The position numbers and the translations under genes were made by a program. From Morchella semilibera (Eukaryota > Ascomycota > Pezizomycetes > Pezizales > Morchellaceae): a stretch of DNA of 64,000 nt. This document shows, piece after piece, positions 12,530 to 23,407 of the stretch; positions within the stretch are counted from its first letter, which is position 1; every line of letters begins with the position of its first letter. The stretch spans positions 2,645,247 to 2,709,246 of the forward strand of contig CM018605.1 in NCBI GenBank assembly GCA_009192285.1, read 5' to 3'. The notes under the pieces were generated by a model. That model ran no database searches. It was not told the DNA's origin and worked only from the letters and a program-made list of their open reading frames with translations.

Positions 12530-13194
12530 TAATTGATATCTTTGGGGCCGTTCATACCTAGAGACTTACCCTAGTACAACTGCAGTATACTACATGTGCA
12601 TGTAGGTACACAGATGTAGGCACATACTACATACATCCTTTACGGAGAGAGCACCCATGTTTAGCGGCCTGGACCAACCGTTCGGTGTTGGGCAAAAAGT
12701 TTCACCACTTCAAAAGAGATTAGAAATTACCTCAAGATGGAGCTTAGAGAATCAACGATACTTTGTATGGAGTGGCGATGATCTCTCCTACATGTATAGA
12801 TCATTCCTGTTTCCGTCGTGGTGGACGGTTGTTACTGCATTGCTAGCGTCTTGACCCGCGTGTGCGTTTACAGCGCTTAGCCGTGTGTGTAGTGTCACGA
12901 ACCCTTGACCCGCCAGATATGCAGCTGCGCCAGGTCATAAAATGTTATTTAGGCACTACGTATACGTCATTGAAAAAGGATAAGCGATCATTATAAGTCA
13001 GTACCAGCTTGCCAATCAGCCTGTTAAAGAAAAATATGAATGCGGTCGGTTTCAAATCACTCGAACCCGCTTGATATAATGGCAATATAAGTACCCCTAG
13101 CTAGTGCCCTAACTTGAGCTTATGATTAATTATGTACTCAGTTCGCTCATGGCTAATATTTGCGCCAACACTTTGTCCTGATATCCTTGCAAAG

Positions 13195-13905
13195 ATGTTC
13201 TCTCAGAATCGTGAACTCGAGTCCGACATTCGCGCGGCAGAGCGACAAAACATTATCCCTACCATTTTCATGATCATTTGTGTCTTTCTCCTCTTTATAT
13301 TCCTAGGAACCCATTCCCGCCAGGCACCCGGATACGCCTATACAAGTGCTTTTAAGCCATTTTTCTTATTCAATCAGTATTTCAGTTCAGAACATAGTCA
13401 AGCCACATCTACCAATGAGCCTATATCCACCCCAGGGGAGCCATATCGAGTATGCAACAGACAAAAGGCCGAGCACTGGAACGATACCCTGGCTTCCCGA
13501 TTGCCCGGCCAAGATTGGGAAATACAGAGTGTGGATGAATATTGTAATTCGGAAGACTTCTATTCTTCCCAAATCTTCAACGGATACCAATTGGAACATG
13601 AGCCTCGTTCCAACTTTATTGTGCAACACAGGACAGACACATTAGTCGCACTTTGTAAAGACGGGTCTGTTTACGGTTTCGCCATAGATTTTGAGTGGGG
13701 TTGTCTTATTTCAGACACAGTTGACGGCGCAATGCGGTATATCTCAAACCCTGGGACAAGAGCGAAAGGTCCAGCGCGGTGGTGTGGACATCCGTATGAT
13801 GCAAACGCTGAAGACGTTTTTGGAGACAAGTTTGGAGATGAGGTGGAATATGACTCCGGGATAGAGGATTGTGGGTCTGAAGGTTCACAATCCGACTGCG
13901 AATAA
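13195..13905 (+). CDS. Membrane-anchored YDSGIEDC-family protein S1
   Basis: This is an unrecognised family. I chose the ATG at 13195 (MFSQNRELESDIRAAERQ) over the in-frame ATG at 13132, because it leaves a short charged cytoplasmic tail before one hydrophobic helix (about residues 19-38); 236 residues result. The outer part has a low-similarity linker, then a core shared with S2 (36012-36695): DTLVALC, SVYGFAIDFEWGCLISDTVD, PGT, GHPYD, AEDVFGDKFG and the ending YDSGIEDC. The acidic tail (DSGIEDCGS) resembles a DSG-type phosphodegron, which is inference. There is no enzyme motif. A type II membrane or secreted protein is likely. The neighbour upstream on the same strand is D1. The gene is intact and apparently intronless. 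Confidence 0.65.
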   Translation: MFSQNRELESDIRAAERQNIIPTIFMIICVFLLFIFLGTHSRQAPGYAYTSAFKPFFLFNQYFSSEHSQATSTNEPISTPGEPYRVCNRQKAEHWNDTLASRLPGQDWEIQSVDEYCNSEDFYSSQIFNGYQLEHEPRSNFIVQHRTDTLVALCKDGSVYGFAIDFEWGCLISDTVDGAMRYISNPGTRAKGPARWCGHPYDANAEDVFGDKFGDEVEYDSGIEDCGSEGSQSDCE

Positions 13906-14420
13906 TACCTAATATCATTTGCTTTCGACCTCTAATCCCCGGGGCCCCCAGTACACACGATGCAATATTCTAGCAATCTTTTAATTCCCTTTTGATACAT
14001 GTATCTGTTAAATCACATAACATTCATTTCTTCCCTATTTAATCTTTGTCACACTAACATGATCGATCATGTTTAGCATATACCTTCATTCAAATTATTT
14101 TTTAATCAAATTCTTCACACTTATGTACGTATCGCAACAGAATTTTTTCTTAGTGACGTGCAGATTACTCGCCATGTCGTGATTCTAATGTACGCCTATA
14201 TACGTCGTACATGTGGTGTAGAAAATTTAGGCAGGCATTATTATATTATCGAATTAAATTACGTTATTCTGGGGGAATGATCATGACTAGCTATATATAT
14301 ATATATGAAAAATGTAAATCTCTCTCGCACTTAGGGGGACTGAGGTGCGGATTAGAATTTGGATGTATCTTGTTGATATTTTTAGGCTCGCAGGGTTGTT
14401 TTTAGGTGGTTGTTGAATTG

Positions 14421-14489
14421 ATACTACGAGTAGAACGCGGCGGTGCGGTATATATACGCTCTACTCACTTACCCTTGACACCGTAGTAC
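14421..14489. mobile_element. GTACTACGG foldback family, damaged copy
   Basis: The right end CTACTCACTTACCC...CCGTAGTAC is intact and matches the right arm of the 22448-22536 copy. The left arm is mostly missing, so this is a partial element. The shared middle (GCGGCGGTGCGGT-like) supports common origin. Confidence 0.6.
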
Positions 14490-14548
14490 ATTATCAGTTT
14501 GTTTCCGATACCCAGTGCATTGCGTGCGTATGGGGATCGTACATATAT

Positions 14549-14847
14549 ACTAGGGGTTCCACCTCGCGACCGCGAGTTGTGTAGATTTTGGGGAACAGCG
14601 GTAAACTAATCCTCTCTCTACGGTACGTACATGTAATTATGGGAGCCTTCGGCCCTCCCTCCCTCCCCCCCAATTCCCGCCAGTTTAACCTTTCATTGCC
14701 TTGTGATACAATTCAGTTCACAGGTCTTGATGTGTCGTGCTTAGTCAATACCTCCGTCACTCTCAACCAACAATACCTCCGTCACTCTCAACCAATAAGG
14801 TTGCTATGCCAAGGAGTGCGAAAATGTCATAATCTAGTACATAGTAG
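14549..14847 (+). repeat. ~300-bp tandem unit A
   Basis: It starts ACTAGGGGTTCCACCTCGCG with a small GC-rich palindrome (CTCGCGACCGCGAG). It includes ACAGGTCTTGATGTGTCGTG and a locally duplicated 24-base CCGTCACTCTCAACCAA segment. It is followed immediately by unit B and resembles unit C at 16618-16860. It is non-coding and its origin is unknown (SINE- or MITE-like). Confidence 0.7.
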
Positions 14848-15080
14848 ACTAGGGGGTTACCACCTCGCGACCGCGAGTTTTAATCCCCTTTATATGTACA
14901 TGTAGTTATGGCGGCCTTCGCCCCCCCCCCTTCCCCCCTAGTTAGACATTTCATATTGTCACAGGTTTTGATGTGTCGTGCTTACATAGTCACGTCAATA
15001 CCCGTCACTCTCAACTACATGTAATAAGGTTGCGGTTTTACGCCAAGCGTCCACACAAATCGATGTAATCTAGTAGGTAC
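14848..15080 (+). repeat. Tandem unit B
   Basis: It repeats the opening palindrome and the GATGTGTCGTGCTTA and GTCACTCTCAAC blocks of unit A in the same order, with internal deletions and added TACATGTA sequences. Being head-to-tail with unit A, it arose by tandem duplication. Confidence 0.65.
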
Positions 15081-15423
15081 ACATACATGTAGTAGATACA
15101 TGTAGTAGGATTGTGGCATCCCTCATTACAGTCGCCCTCAGCTGTAGCCAACGCCTGCGGACCGAATATCTGCTCCTTTGCTGATATCGGAATTGAGTAA
15201 AACGTCCTGCTCTTACCAATTCGAACACGTATGGAATTGGTAAATCGGCTGTTATACAAAAAAGATCTGGTGTAACGCGCCCATGTGATAAATTAGCCGG
15301 AATAATACTAAGTTGTTGCATGTGGGGGTCCAGATCTAGAAGTATCCTCTATTTCACTATATACATACATATACATATGTAGGCTAACGTACCTGACTAA
15401 AAGAATAAACTACATGTACATTA

Positions 15424-15594
15424 CAGTACCAAAAAGAGGGGTGGGATCACTACGGTATTCTCGTTGGCACGCTAGCATTGCGGTAAGCATACGGTATTTG
15501 TACAGTACTCTTCCTCTAATGCCGATTTAATTCGGTATTTGTCACTAAATTCCGTAGTCTTATGGTAGTGATTTCACCCCGTTTTTTCATACTG
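15424..15594 (-). mobile_element. Tc1/mariner-like MITE, copy 2 (inverted)
   Basis: This is the reverse-complement relative of 12353-12529: it begins CAGTACCAAAAAG, ends TTTTTTCATACTG, and is flanked by TA on both sides. The two copies are clearly alignable over their full length with scattered differences, so neither insertion is ancient. Confidence 0.8.
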
Positions 15595-16057
15595 TACTGT
15601 AGGGCAGGATAGTGTGACAGGGCGGCTTAGCTCGAGGACGAGGTAGAATGTATGTAATTAAGAATCGCTGCGCTTGTGCTAATCAGGCACTCATCAGGGT
15701 GTACCGGGTGTTGCGTTAATCTGGAGGTGCAGGAGGTTTACACGGGTACCACGGGTTGTCACGAAGTGGCTACCAATTAGCATCAACCCCACTCTATCAA
15801 ATTTGTACTAGGGTCTTCTTCTTACTCTATGATAGTAGAACGGATCCTCTATTGGTACCTCCGTATACACTTATTCATTAGAGACCTCATGAAATCTTTG
15901 AAATCATCCCCGAAGTCTAAGTCTACGGCTACAACGACCACAATGCATATGCGCATCCTATTTGTGTTTATCTTTGAGCCCCATACATATGACCGCAAGC
16001 TGCTAACGTTGGATTACGAGTATTAAATATGAATATTAAAAGCATTTGATGGAGAGA

Positions 16058-16410
16058 ACTCCTCCCAACTTACCACCCCGTTTCCACCTCCCTCCATCTC
16101 CCTCTACCTTCCCCGCCCCAACCCAATACCTCCTCTCTTACTGTTTTCCACCTGCCACCCCCTCCACCCCCGCTGCCTCCACTGCATCCACCTCATATAC
16201 ACGTCCAACTCTTCCACCTGTTCCACCTATCACTGTTTTCTACCACTTCCATCTTTTCCACCTGCCTCTACACCCCAACACTCCTTTCCACTCAGGCTGC
16301 CCTCTCTGCCCTCTACTGCCCTCCACCATCCCCCGCTGCCCTCCACTGACCTCTACCACTCCTCCACCTTCACCGCCCCACCTTTCCTCCCGCCCTCCAC
16401 TGCCCTAACT
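16058..16410. repeat. C/T-biased minisatellite
   Basis: The plus strand is nearly all pyrimidine, with irregular copies of CCCTCCACTGCCCTC and TCCACCT. The open frame it creates (Pro/Ser/Thr/Leu-rich) is a by-product of base bias. Such strand-asymmetric tracts can form triplex structures. Confidence 0.7.
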
Positions 16411-16617
16411 ACCCGTGTTAGACTCTTTGATTATATAGACCTCTTTGAATTTTATGTCCAGAGTTCCACTGTAGCTCAATGATTTTAGTGGGGGATGGTT
16501 GCCATGCAGGATTAGGGGTCACAACTCCCGACCAATCAACAGCGCAGCTGCGCAGGCGTTTAGAAAAATCATTAATCTAGTACATACATAGTAGAAGTAG
16601 ATAGATAGTAGTAGATC

Positions 16618-16860
16618 ACTAGGGGTGTAAATTTTAGGGAACACGGTAAACTAATTCTCTCTCCACTGTACGTACCTTCCCATCCCCGCTAGATAGACAC
16701 TTCATATAGCGACCTTTCACTGTCCTGTGATACAATTCAGTTCACAGGTTTTGATGTGTCGTGCTTAGTAAATACCTCCGTCACTCTCAACCAATAAGTT
16801 TGCGGTTTTATGCCAAGGAGTGCGAAAACGTCATGTAGATAGTACTAAGTAGACTAGTAC
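16618..16860 (+). repeat. Dispersed unit C of the 14549 repeat family
   Basis: It starts ACTAGGGGTGTA and carries ACAGGTTTTGATGTGTCGTG and CCGTCACTCTCAACCAATAA, in the same order and orientation as units A and B about 1.5-2 kb upstream. It lacks the CTCGCGACCGCGAG palindrome. Confidence 0.65.
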
Positions 16861-18094
16861 ATACATAGTAGATGACTCCTAGACCCACATATAACTCGTT
16901 AGCACTATAGCCCTCTACAAAAGCTCACAAGGCTGCTGTTTTTCGCATAGTATCTTCTGAACATGAATACGTATACGTGTTCTGTTTACGTGACTCTCGT
17001 CGGGATCTTTTAACAACGCAAACTCCCCCAGGTGGAAAACCTCAAGCCATGTCTACCAGTCGCATATATACAAGGGCAGTTGCACCTCGAGCTCGCTATC
17101 TCGTAATTTGGTATCTCGGATCTCTTTTTGTCTTTTGTACGGTTCATCGCCGCACATGGCCCGAGTGCCCTGATCCAGGTCCGTCCTATTATACCCTAAA
17201 CGAGCATATATGTTAACATAGAAAGGCAAGGGGTTATTGTCACAGACGTCCCACTATCCAGCTGCATGGCGACAACAACGGATATATTGGAAGCCTCCCC
17301 GTGGATATTTTTGAAGGCTTGTAGGCGTTCAAACGTGGTCTGTAGATCCCCCCCAGGGGGTGCCTACAAAGTTGTTGTGAGCCTTTCTGGGCAAGATCTG
17401 TAATTTATCTTCAAGGCTTCAAGTTTGAGCACATCCAGAATATCCACGGGAAAGCTTCCATTAGATTATATACCGCCAAAGCCCGCTGATATGCATAAAA
17501 GACTTGGTTTATTACAAACGGTTCTGGAGCCGATTTATACCTTCGACCAATAGTTCTAGAGACAGCTTCGGGGCGGAAATATTCAGCATTGCAAGCGCCT
17601 CACCACAAGCAGATTTAACACTCTTATACTCATGGTAGACAATGGTACCTCATGCCCTAAACAAGTTGATCAATGGGACCGATCGAGTTATGTGTCTCAC
17701 TGGGGTCAGCGTACTGTACTCGACCCCCGTTACACTTACATGTCATCTAGTATCAACTAACGATATACGTAAACACCTAGCTACCGATTCTAGATACAAA
17801 CAGATATTGTCCTTTTGCTATATGTGCTATCAGTGCCTACATCTAGTGTTCGTCGCCTTGGTATCAAATTACCAACAGTTAAAATTCGATGGTTCGATTT
17901 GTTGTACTAGGTCTTTACCTGGCTATTGATTATAAGTAATGAGTTTGCATGCTCACATAAATCAATAGAATATCCTCGATCTCTAGGAAGATAGTTAAGT
18001 CTAGATGATATTTCTAAGCGATTTGCTATTCAGTCTATTACTATTCTGTTACTATACTCATGCGTTCCTTAGATATTGCCGTTGTAGAGCGCAA

Positions 18095-18180
18095 GAGGGA
18101 GGGTATGGCGGGGCTTGGCTCACAAATCTAGTAAAACTGCCAAGCCTCGCTATACCGGCCTCGCTATACCGGCCTCCCTC
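18095..18180. repeat. Short foldback element
   Basis: GAGGGAGGGTATGGCGGGGC on the left pairs with GCCAAGCCTCGCTATACC...GGCCTCCCTC on the right. The right arm contains a direct duplication of CTCGCTATACCGGC, so the arms are unequal. Confidence 0.6.
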
Positions 18181-19028
18181 TCGCCCAACCCTCCACCACT
18201 CTATATATAAACCAAAATACACACAGCGAACTCCAACTACGCAACGAATGCACCAGTATATAAAACAGAGCAGCACCAAAGAGACCTGGGAAAGGGTTAC
18301 ATTGACTCAAGGGCATTCCAACCCGAATCGGTCCCTAGTAGGATTTGCTATCATAGCACCCTCTGGTTTTGATCTTTTACTATTCTTGATGCCGAGTCAA
18401 TCTGTTGTGTACGCAAATTGATTTCCCCATATGAATACATATAACTAACAACTAAAGAAATGCAGATGTAGACCTAACCCTGTGAACTTTGACGAAACAA
18501 TACCAAGGTTCCTTTGGGGTTAAGACTAAAGAGTGAGCATTTACTCTGATGAGCACAAGGTCATGGTTACACATCCAAAATAGCCTCAATGCTATACATG
18601 ATACAGAGAGGGTAGGAGCTAAAACATATTATCAGGTGGCCATTCATAGTTGCGGAAAAGGAAAGAATCAAACTTGAAGGTTAACGTTTGCAATCTGATA
18701 AATTATAACATATGTGAGCACGGTAATGTGAATTATATATCGGCCTCTTTAGAACTAAGTTCAGATGCCTCGATTGGGGGGGGGGGTAGTCTCGTCGATT
18801 ATTGAATGGCCATAATTATAACCCCCAACTACCTCATGACAAAATAACAAGTTCAGTATAATACATACAGCAAGCGGTCATGTCACCATAGCGGGTCAGT
18901 CCCGGGTTCTCTCAACAATGGTGGATTGGGCTGGTCTTGCGTTTATGGGAACTCCGATCAATCAGCAAATGGTTACCACCAAGCAATCATCGACTAAACT
19001 ACTAAGATAGACGCCTACCCGGGTCATT

Positions 19029-19143
19029 CGGACACCCCTCTCACTCGGACAGTCAACGTAGGAAAGAAAAGATCAACATCTTAAGTGGCTTCAGTACCTC
19101 TTTTTAACCAATCATGGTTGACTTTCCGGGTGAGGGGTGTCCG
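19029..19143. mobile_element. MITE-like inverted repeat
   Basis: The left arm CGGACACCCCTCTCACTCGG continues into ACAGTCAAC. The right arm GTTGACTTTCCGGGTGAGGG continues into GTGTCCG. Arms of about 28 bases pair with few mismatches. The spacer is non-coding. Confidence 0.65.
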
Positions 19144-19607
19144 AGGGGCTAGGGAGGTCCTCTATATGACTAGCTACTTCTTCACGGTTATACTTATATC
19201 TCACCATCGATTAGGAGTGGCCGTCGGCTACATGAAGTGTTTAACAAAGATTAGTCTATAAAATTAGCGGTACGAGCTTGCTCCGTAGCCCAGGTTGATC
19301 AACCTCTCCGCGTCTTAGCTGGTCGTCTTGTCGGGGTTATGTCGGGATTATGTCGGGGCCTTCCCACAACCCATGTGTGGCAACAGACAATAAGCGATTA
19401 TGTGAGGAATCCATGATCCGCCATGAAGGGGAAATGAGTATCAGGTTAGGGCACTAGAGTGTGTTCGCAAGTCTACAATTGCTGCTCGACAAGTTGTAAA
19501 CCATTACTGCGACAGTATTAGTACCAAGTATTATGCTTGTAGGCGTGTATGCCTTCGATTCAATACATCCAAGAGCTAGAGCAACACATATTCGTCACGA
19601 AGAATAC

Positions 19608-19720
19608 TAAGGCTCCGTTCGGTTGACGTTGAGTTGGTTGCAATCCATGGATTGGGTAGGGGAGACCTCTGGAGGTGGTTATTTTATTGCAAATCTTTGT
19701 GTCAACCGAACAGACCCTAA
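19608..19720. mobile_element. hAT-like MITE
   Basis: The left end TAAGGCTCCGTTCGGTTGAC is an imperfect inverted match (16 of 20) to the right end read as TTAGGGTCTGTTCGGTTGAC. The GTTCGGTTG core resembles ends of hAT-type miniature elements, which is only a resemblance. It abuts the element at 19719-19854. Confidence 0.5.
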
Positions 19721-19854
19721 CTATCCCATAAACCGTCGCTGCTGACACCCCTCATGCAAGACCGAAAGCCACACCAACAAGTACCATAGAATTTACTAGC
19801 ACTAGCTACTCGTTGGAACTTTGGGAAGGGGTGTCGACGGTTTATGGGATAGTT
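19719..19854. mobile_element. MITE with AACTATCCCATAAACCGTCG ends
   Basis: AACTATCCCATAAACCGTCG on the left is repeated in reverse complement on the right (CGACGGTTTATGGGATAGTT, 19835-19854). The pairing continues inwards to CACCC/GGGTG after a small left-arm insertion. The exactness of the ends suggests a recent insertion. Confidence 0.75.
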
Positions 19855-20632
19855 GGCCTCATCGGATCCTCTAGTATAATCGGGTGTCCGAAACAACTCC
19901 TGCAAGCTGTCCTATAACATCAAAGGTGGGTCAGTTAGCAATTGGTTCATTGTTGGGTGTGGGTGAGCGCCTTCTCCGACATTCCCCATAGCAAAAGCAT
20001 GTGAGACTTCGCGCTAGTTTGGTATCTCCACGAAGATAAATGCCCTTTTGTTATTATCTCAATGCTAAGGTCTCGAGGGCATCTAAGCTTTAGCCAGCTA
20101 ATAGTTAGTCTATAGTAAGACGAGGGAGGTGAGTTCTATTGAGGCCAACCTCATAGGATCTCGGTTCAATGCAACTTGGGCGAGCACCAATAACGATTAC
20201 AAACTCCGAAACAGTCTGAATGCTTGCCTGAATCGACCTCTTAAATTAGGGGCGAGAACAGGTGCTACATAGATAAAAAAGCGGCCCTGACTGAGTGAGG
20301 ACACCTTCGCCAACCCCCCCCCCCCCCCAATCAGCTGGTTTTGCAACTCCTTATAAAGACAGCCCGAAACCGTTTCACACAGAATAGTGTACTTCTACAT
20401 TCAAATAATTTGTAAGGCACTTAAGCTAGGTTTTTCAACTACCGCAAGTGCCCGCTAGCCCCGTCCGGGGGTTGTCTCTCGGGTGGTTGGTTGGGTGGCA
20501 TCGATCTACATCAAATCTTTCCTAGAAGTAATTTTGATCTCATGGAGCTAGCGAATCTACCAAGTACTTGCAGTACCATCAAGGCCTAACGAATAATAGT
20601 GCCCTAAAGATACTGCAGGCAGCTATGGATTG

Positions 20633-20654
20633 GTTTACATGAGCTCATGTAAAC
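20633..20654. other. Perfect 22-base palindrome
   Basis: The sequence is GTTTACAT-GAGCTC-ATGTAAAC, with no mismatch and no spacer. It is not clearly part of a larger inverted repeat. It could be a protein-binding site or an element remnant. Confidence 0.6.
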
Positions 20655-20897
20655 TGGCGGCTGATTATGGACTCTGCATGCAGTACGGTTTGTTCCTCTA
20701 GTTCTCGTACATTAGGTGTAGGATAGATAGAACCCGGTCATGGGGTACGCTGGGCTGCGCGATGAAATGCCAGGTTCAGTTGGTCCGGTATATATATCGC
20801 TCAGCCTCGGGGTCAGATGTCCGTTTTACTTGAGAACTGAAGCGGAATGAACTGCATGGGTACGATACTCCATCTACCTAATTGAATTTTCTTATCC

Positions 20898-20987
20898 GTA
20901 CTACGGGGTAGGGGAGCCGGAGAGTCTCTAGAGCTGCGGCGTTGCAACAGGCACAGCTCTGGATAGTTTCCCCTAACCCCGTAGTAC
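20898..20987. mobile_element. GTACTACGG foldback family copy
   Basis: GTACTACGGGGTAGGGGAG on the left is mirrored by TTTCCCCTAACCCCGTAGTAC (last 20 bases) on the right. The 90-base element would fold on itself. Related copies are at 21940, 22448, 24174 and 39560 and as fragments at 14421 and 39292. Confidence 0.75.
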
Positions 20988-21133
20988 ATAGGAGGATGTA
21001 GGATGCCTGGAGGTGGCGACGGCTGTGACAGTGATAGTCTAAAGAAAAGCACCGACTAGAGTAGTTTCTATGGCATACATCAAAGAGTCTCAATACTGGC
21101 TGGGCTAGCAACCCTGTTTTTGACCTCCGTTTC

Positions 21134-21274
21134 TACACGCTTACCAGCAAAAGAACCAGAAAATGCAAGTTACAGAAACAGGGATTATTTGTATGAGAGA
21201 ACGACGCCACTCCATACAAATTATCCTTGCCCTGGGCAGCTGCATTCTCTGGTTCTTACGCTGGTAAGCGTGTA
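21134..21274. mobile_element. Composite MITE, copy 1
   Basis: The outer arms TACACGCTTACCAGC and GCTGGTAAGCGTGTA pair, and continue through AAGAACCAGA. An inner hairpin (TTATTTGTATG / CATACAAATTA) sits in the middle. The central part, GAAACAGG through CCTTGCCCTG, recurs at 53311-53375, so that inner part is itself a dispersed repeat. Confidence 0.7.
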
Positions 21275-21337
21275 TAATTTCACTAGATCAGCCTGGGATA
21301 GAATTCTAGAACGGGGTCCTGTTGGCTAACCCCTTCA

Positions 21338-21399
21338 GGGTTGGTTAGTTAGGGTTAGTTAGGGTTAGTTAGGGTTAGTTAGGTTTAGTTAGGGTTATA
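21338..21399 (+). repeat. Degenerate telomere-like array (GGGTTAGTTA)n
   Basis: About five head-to-tail copies of the 10-base unit GGGTTAGTTA, with one G-to-T variant, lie here. It looks like TTAGGG with an added TTAG spacer. It is internal to the window, so it is not a telomere end. It may derive from end repair or from a repeat with telomere-like sequence. Confidence 0.75.
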
Positions 21400-21939
21400 G
21401 TAAGTGATGGAACGCCCCGAGGTAAAAGCAGTTGAGTGGCGAAACCCATACAAATCTACCTAGCAACGGGTTGTCAAAATATTTTATCTCTGTTCATCGT
21501 TATAATTAATTGTGTTGTGGTTCTACACTTGGAACCTGGTTCCACCTAGTTTGGGTGGTAATTGGCCCTTTCACGAAAACTTTTGGGTAGGGACTTTACA
21601 AACACCAAATGTCGGTGGCGTTTTACCAAAACAGGCATCACTGTGTTCCACCACTTATCAATACCTACCACTGTACTTAAGTATCACTACGTAGTACTTG
21701 GTTTTAACTTATTTAGCTGGGTGGAGCCACCAAGATATGTTTCTTCCCTCTTACATGTGTCTGGAATCATTTCCCCGGAACGTCCCCTACCGAGCCTTTG
21801 ATTCTAGCGCCATTGAGAATTCGGATGCCAGAGCTAGAACTAAACCCTGGGGTAGGGCCTGGCGATATTTGTGCGAGTGAAAGCTCTAATACACGGACAT
21901 TTGGATGGCCTTTACTGATCTTAAAGTTTTCAACATAAA

Positions 21940-22025
21940 GTACTTTGGGTGTAGGGGTGAGAAGACACCACTCTTCCAAGGTTGCATGAAGCCTGTCTTC
22001 TCACTTACCCCTACACCCGAAGTAC
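21940..22025. mobile_element. GTACTACGG foldback family copy (GTACTTTGG variant)
   Basis: The left end is GTACTTTGGGTGTAGGGGTG and the right end ACTTACCCCTACACCCGAAG followed by TAC. The arms include GAGAAGAC / GTCTTCTC. Total length is 86 bases. Confidence 0.75.
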
Positions 22026-22447
22026 AGCTTGAGGTCCTATTGCTCTGCCCGCGATCTCAATCCTGCCCTTGGCCCCTGTTTCTGCAATAATTTTACCCAT
22101 AGCTGTATCTAACATTAAACCGGCTGTTGATTGATGAATTTCCACAGACGCGCTCCCTGTTTTTTCGATGCTGACTGCTAATAAATGGGTATAGGGATCG
22201 TCGATCGAGAAATATATATAGGCCAATAAGGAAGTCTCTGGCGCAGCTGTATGCAATTAATGACCACCCGCTGACGGCTTGAGAGCTGATAGGGCAAGTG
22301 CGCTGTAAGCCACAACATATCCATATCCTCGCCAGCTCGAATGTCTAAGCAGATAATTGTATACCACTCACAGCTCTCGTTGTGGTTATAGGCCGGTCGT
22401 CGCTCACACATTCTATACTAGTAAAACTTCAGGACGTAAGCATACTT

Positions 22448-22536
22448 GTACTACGGTGTCAAGGGTAAGTGAGTAGAAATTAGCAACGCAAACCGCACCG
22501 CCGAGTTCTACTCACTTGCCCTTCACACCGTAGTAC
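22448..22536. mobile_element. GTACTACGG foldback family copy
   Basis: GTACTACGGTGTCAAGGGTA...GTGAGTAGA pairs with TCTACTCACTTGCCC...CACCGTAGTAC, about 31 bases per arm with two or three mismatches. A loop of about 27 bases is rich in GCAA/CCGC. Confidence 0.8.
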
Positions 22537-23157
22537 AGCGATGGGGAAAGTTATTGTAGAAACAGGGGTCTAAAAACAGAGTTTGAATGGCTGATTTGGC
22601 CAATAGGACCCTTCCCATACTTCTACAATAATTTTACCACACGCTGCAGGTCTTAATTGAGGGGTTGTAATTTAAGGTCTAATCAGCTGATGACGTATGC
22701 ATGAATGCCTTGTTTTTTCTCGATGGTCACTATCTTATACAAATTAAAGCGGTGGGAATTTTATTATATACAATGGAGATTCCGCGATGTCGTTAGCCGT
22801 CTAAGATACATGACGTAGGTTTCAAAATAATGCCCTTTGGAAATCGTCACAGCTAATAGATATGTATCAAACTACCTACATGACAAATAGGGGTGATTCC
22901 TACTATCTCATAGCTAGTCCGTCAATGCTATATAGCCCCTCTATGATAGAGGAACGAGATTTGTATGGGGATCTATTATTCGATAGGGAGATAACAGGGT
23001 GTGTTAGCTATAAAGCTACAGAATTTGCTTCTTCTTGGGGGGTCAGTATCTTATTGACTATAGCGATTTGGCCCATCCCTGTTTTCAAATTTTGAGGTCT
23101 TGGCTGATTTTCACACCTGGGAAGCGTTATATCTGTACTATTTCACTTCTGAAGATA

Positions 23158-23294
23158 TACCGCCATTACTCGAAAAATTGGCTATGCATATGAGATCAAA
23201 ATTACTATAAGCAGACCTGATCTACGCCCTACAGCCAATCGTGAAGGAGGTAATCCCTGGCCGGAGATAGCCAATTTTTCGAGTTTTTGCGGTA
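23158..23294. mobile_element. MITE with TACCGC ends
   Basis: The left arm has TACCGC and then TCGAAAAATTGGCTAT. The right arm has ATAGCCAATTTTTCGA and then GCGGTA. The inner 16 bases pair perfectly. The spacer of about 80 bases has no open frame. Confidence 0.7.
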
Positions 23295-23407
23295 CGTCGT
23301 ATTACCCATTATATTACTAGATATATATACTGCATTACTGGACGAATCACGAAGACCTTTTCAGTATGGCTGTATAGTATATATACATGTATGTAGAGTA
23401 CTACATG

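Larger units (their letters stand above)
11254..13194. other. Spacer between D1 and S1, mostly transposon-derived
   Basis: About a third of the spacer is two MITEs (11714-12110 and 12353-12529). Between them lies a TACATGTA-(TA)n-TACATGTA palindrome at about 12145-12175. Without the insertions, D1 and S1 would be about 1.4 kb apart. No coding signal is visible. Confidence 0.55.
13906..17640. other. Repeat-rich gene-free block
   Basis: It contains a foldback remnant (14421-14489), the tandem units at 14549-15080, the inverted Tc1-like MITE copy (15424-15594), a C/T-biased minisatellite (16058-16410) and a third dispersed unit (16618-16860). TA microsatellite lies near 14295. Short open frames here are chance or low-complexity. 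Confidence 0.6.
17641..21337. other. Gene-free block with many foldback elements
   Basis: No conserved coding sequence is seen. It contains inverted-repeat elements at 18095-18180, 19029-19143, 19608-19720, 19719-19854, 20898-20987 and 21134-21274, a poly-G run near 18776 and a 17-base poly-C run near 20312. A perfect 22-base palindrome lies at 20633-20654. Confidence 0.6.

Noticed and set aside
16046-16408. 120-residue Pro/Ser/Leu-rich open frame
   Set aside because: It is translated minisatellite sequence.
18005-18421. 138-residue open frame with a hydrophobic start
   Set aside because: It runs straight through the foldback element at 18095-18180, and its sequence lacks any family resemblance.
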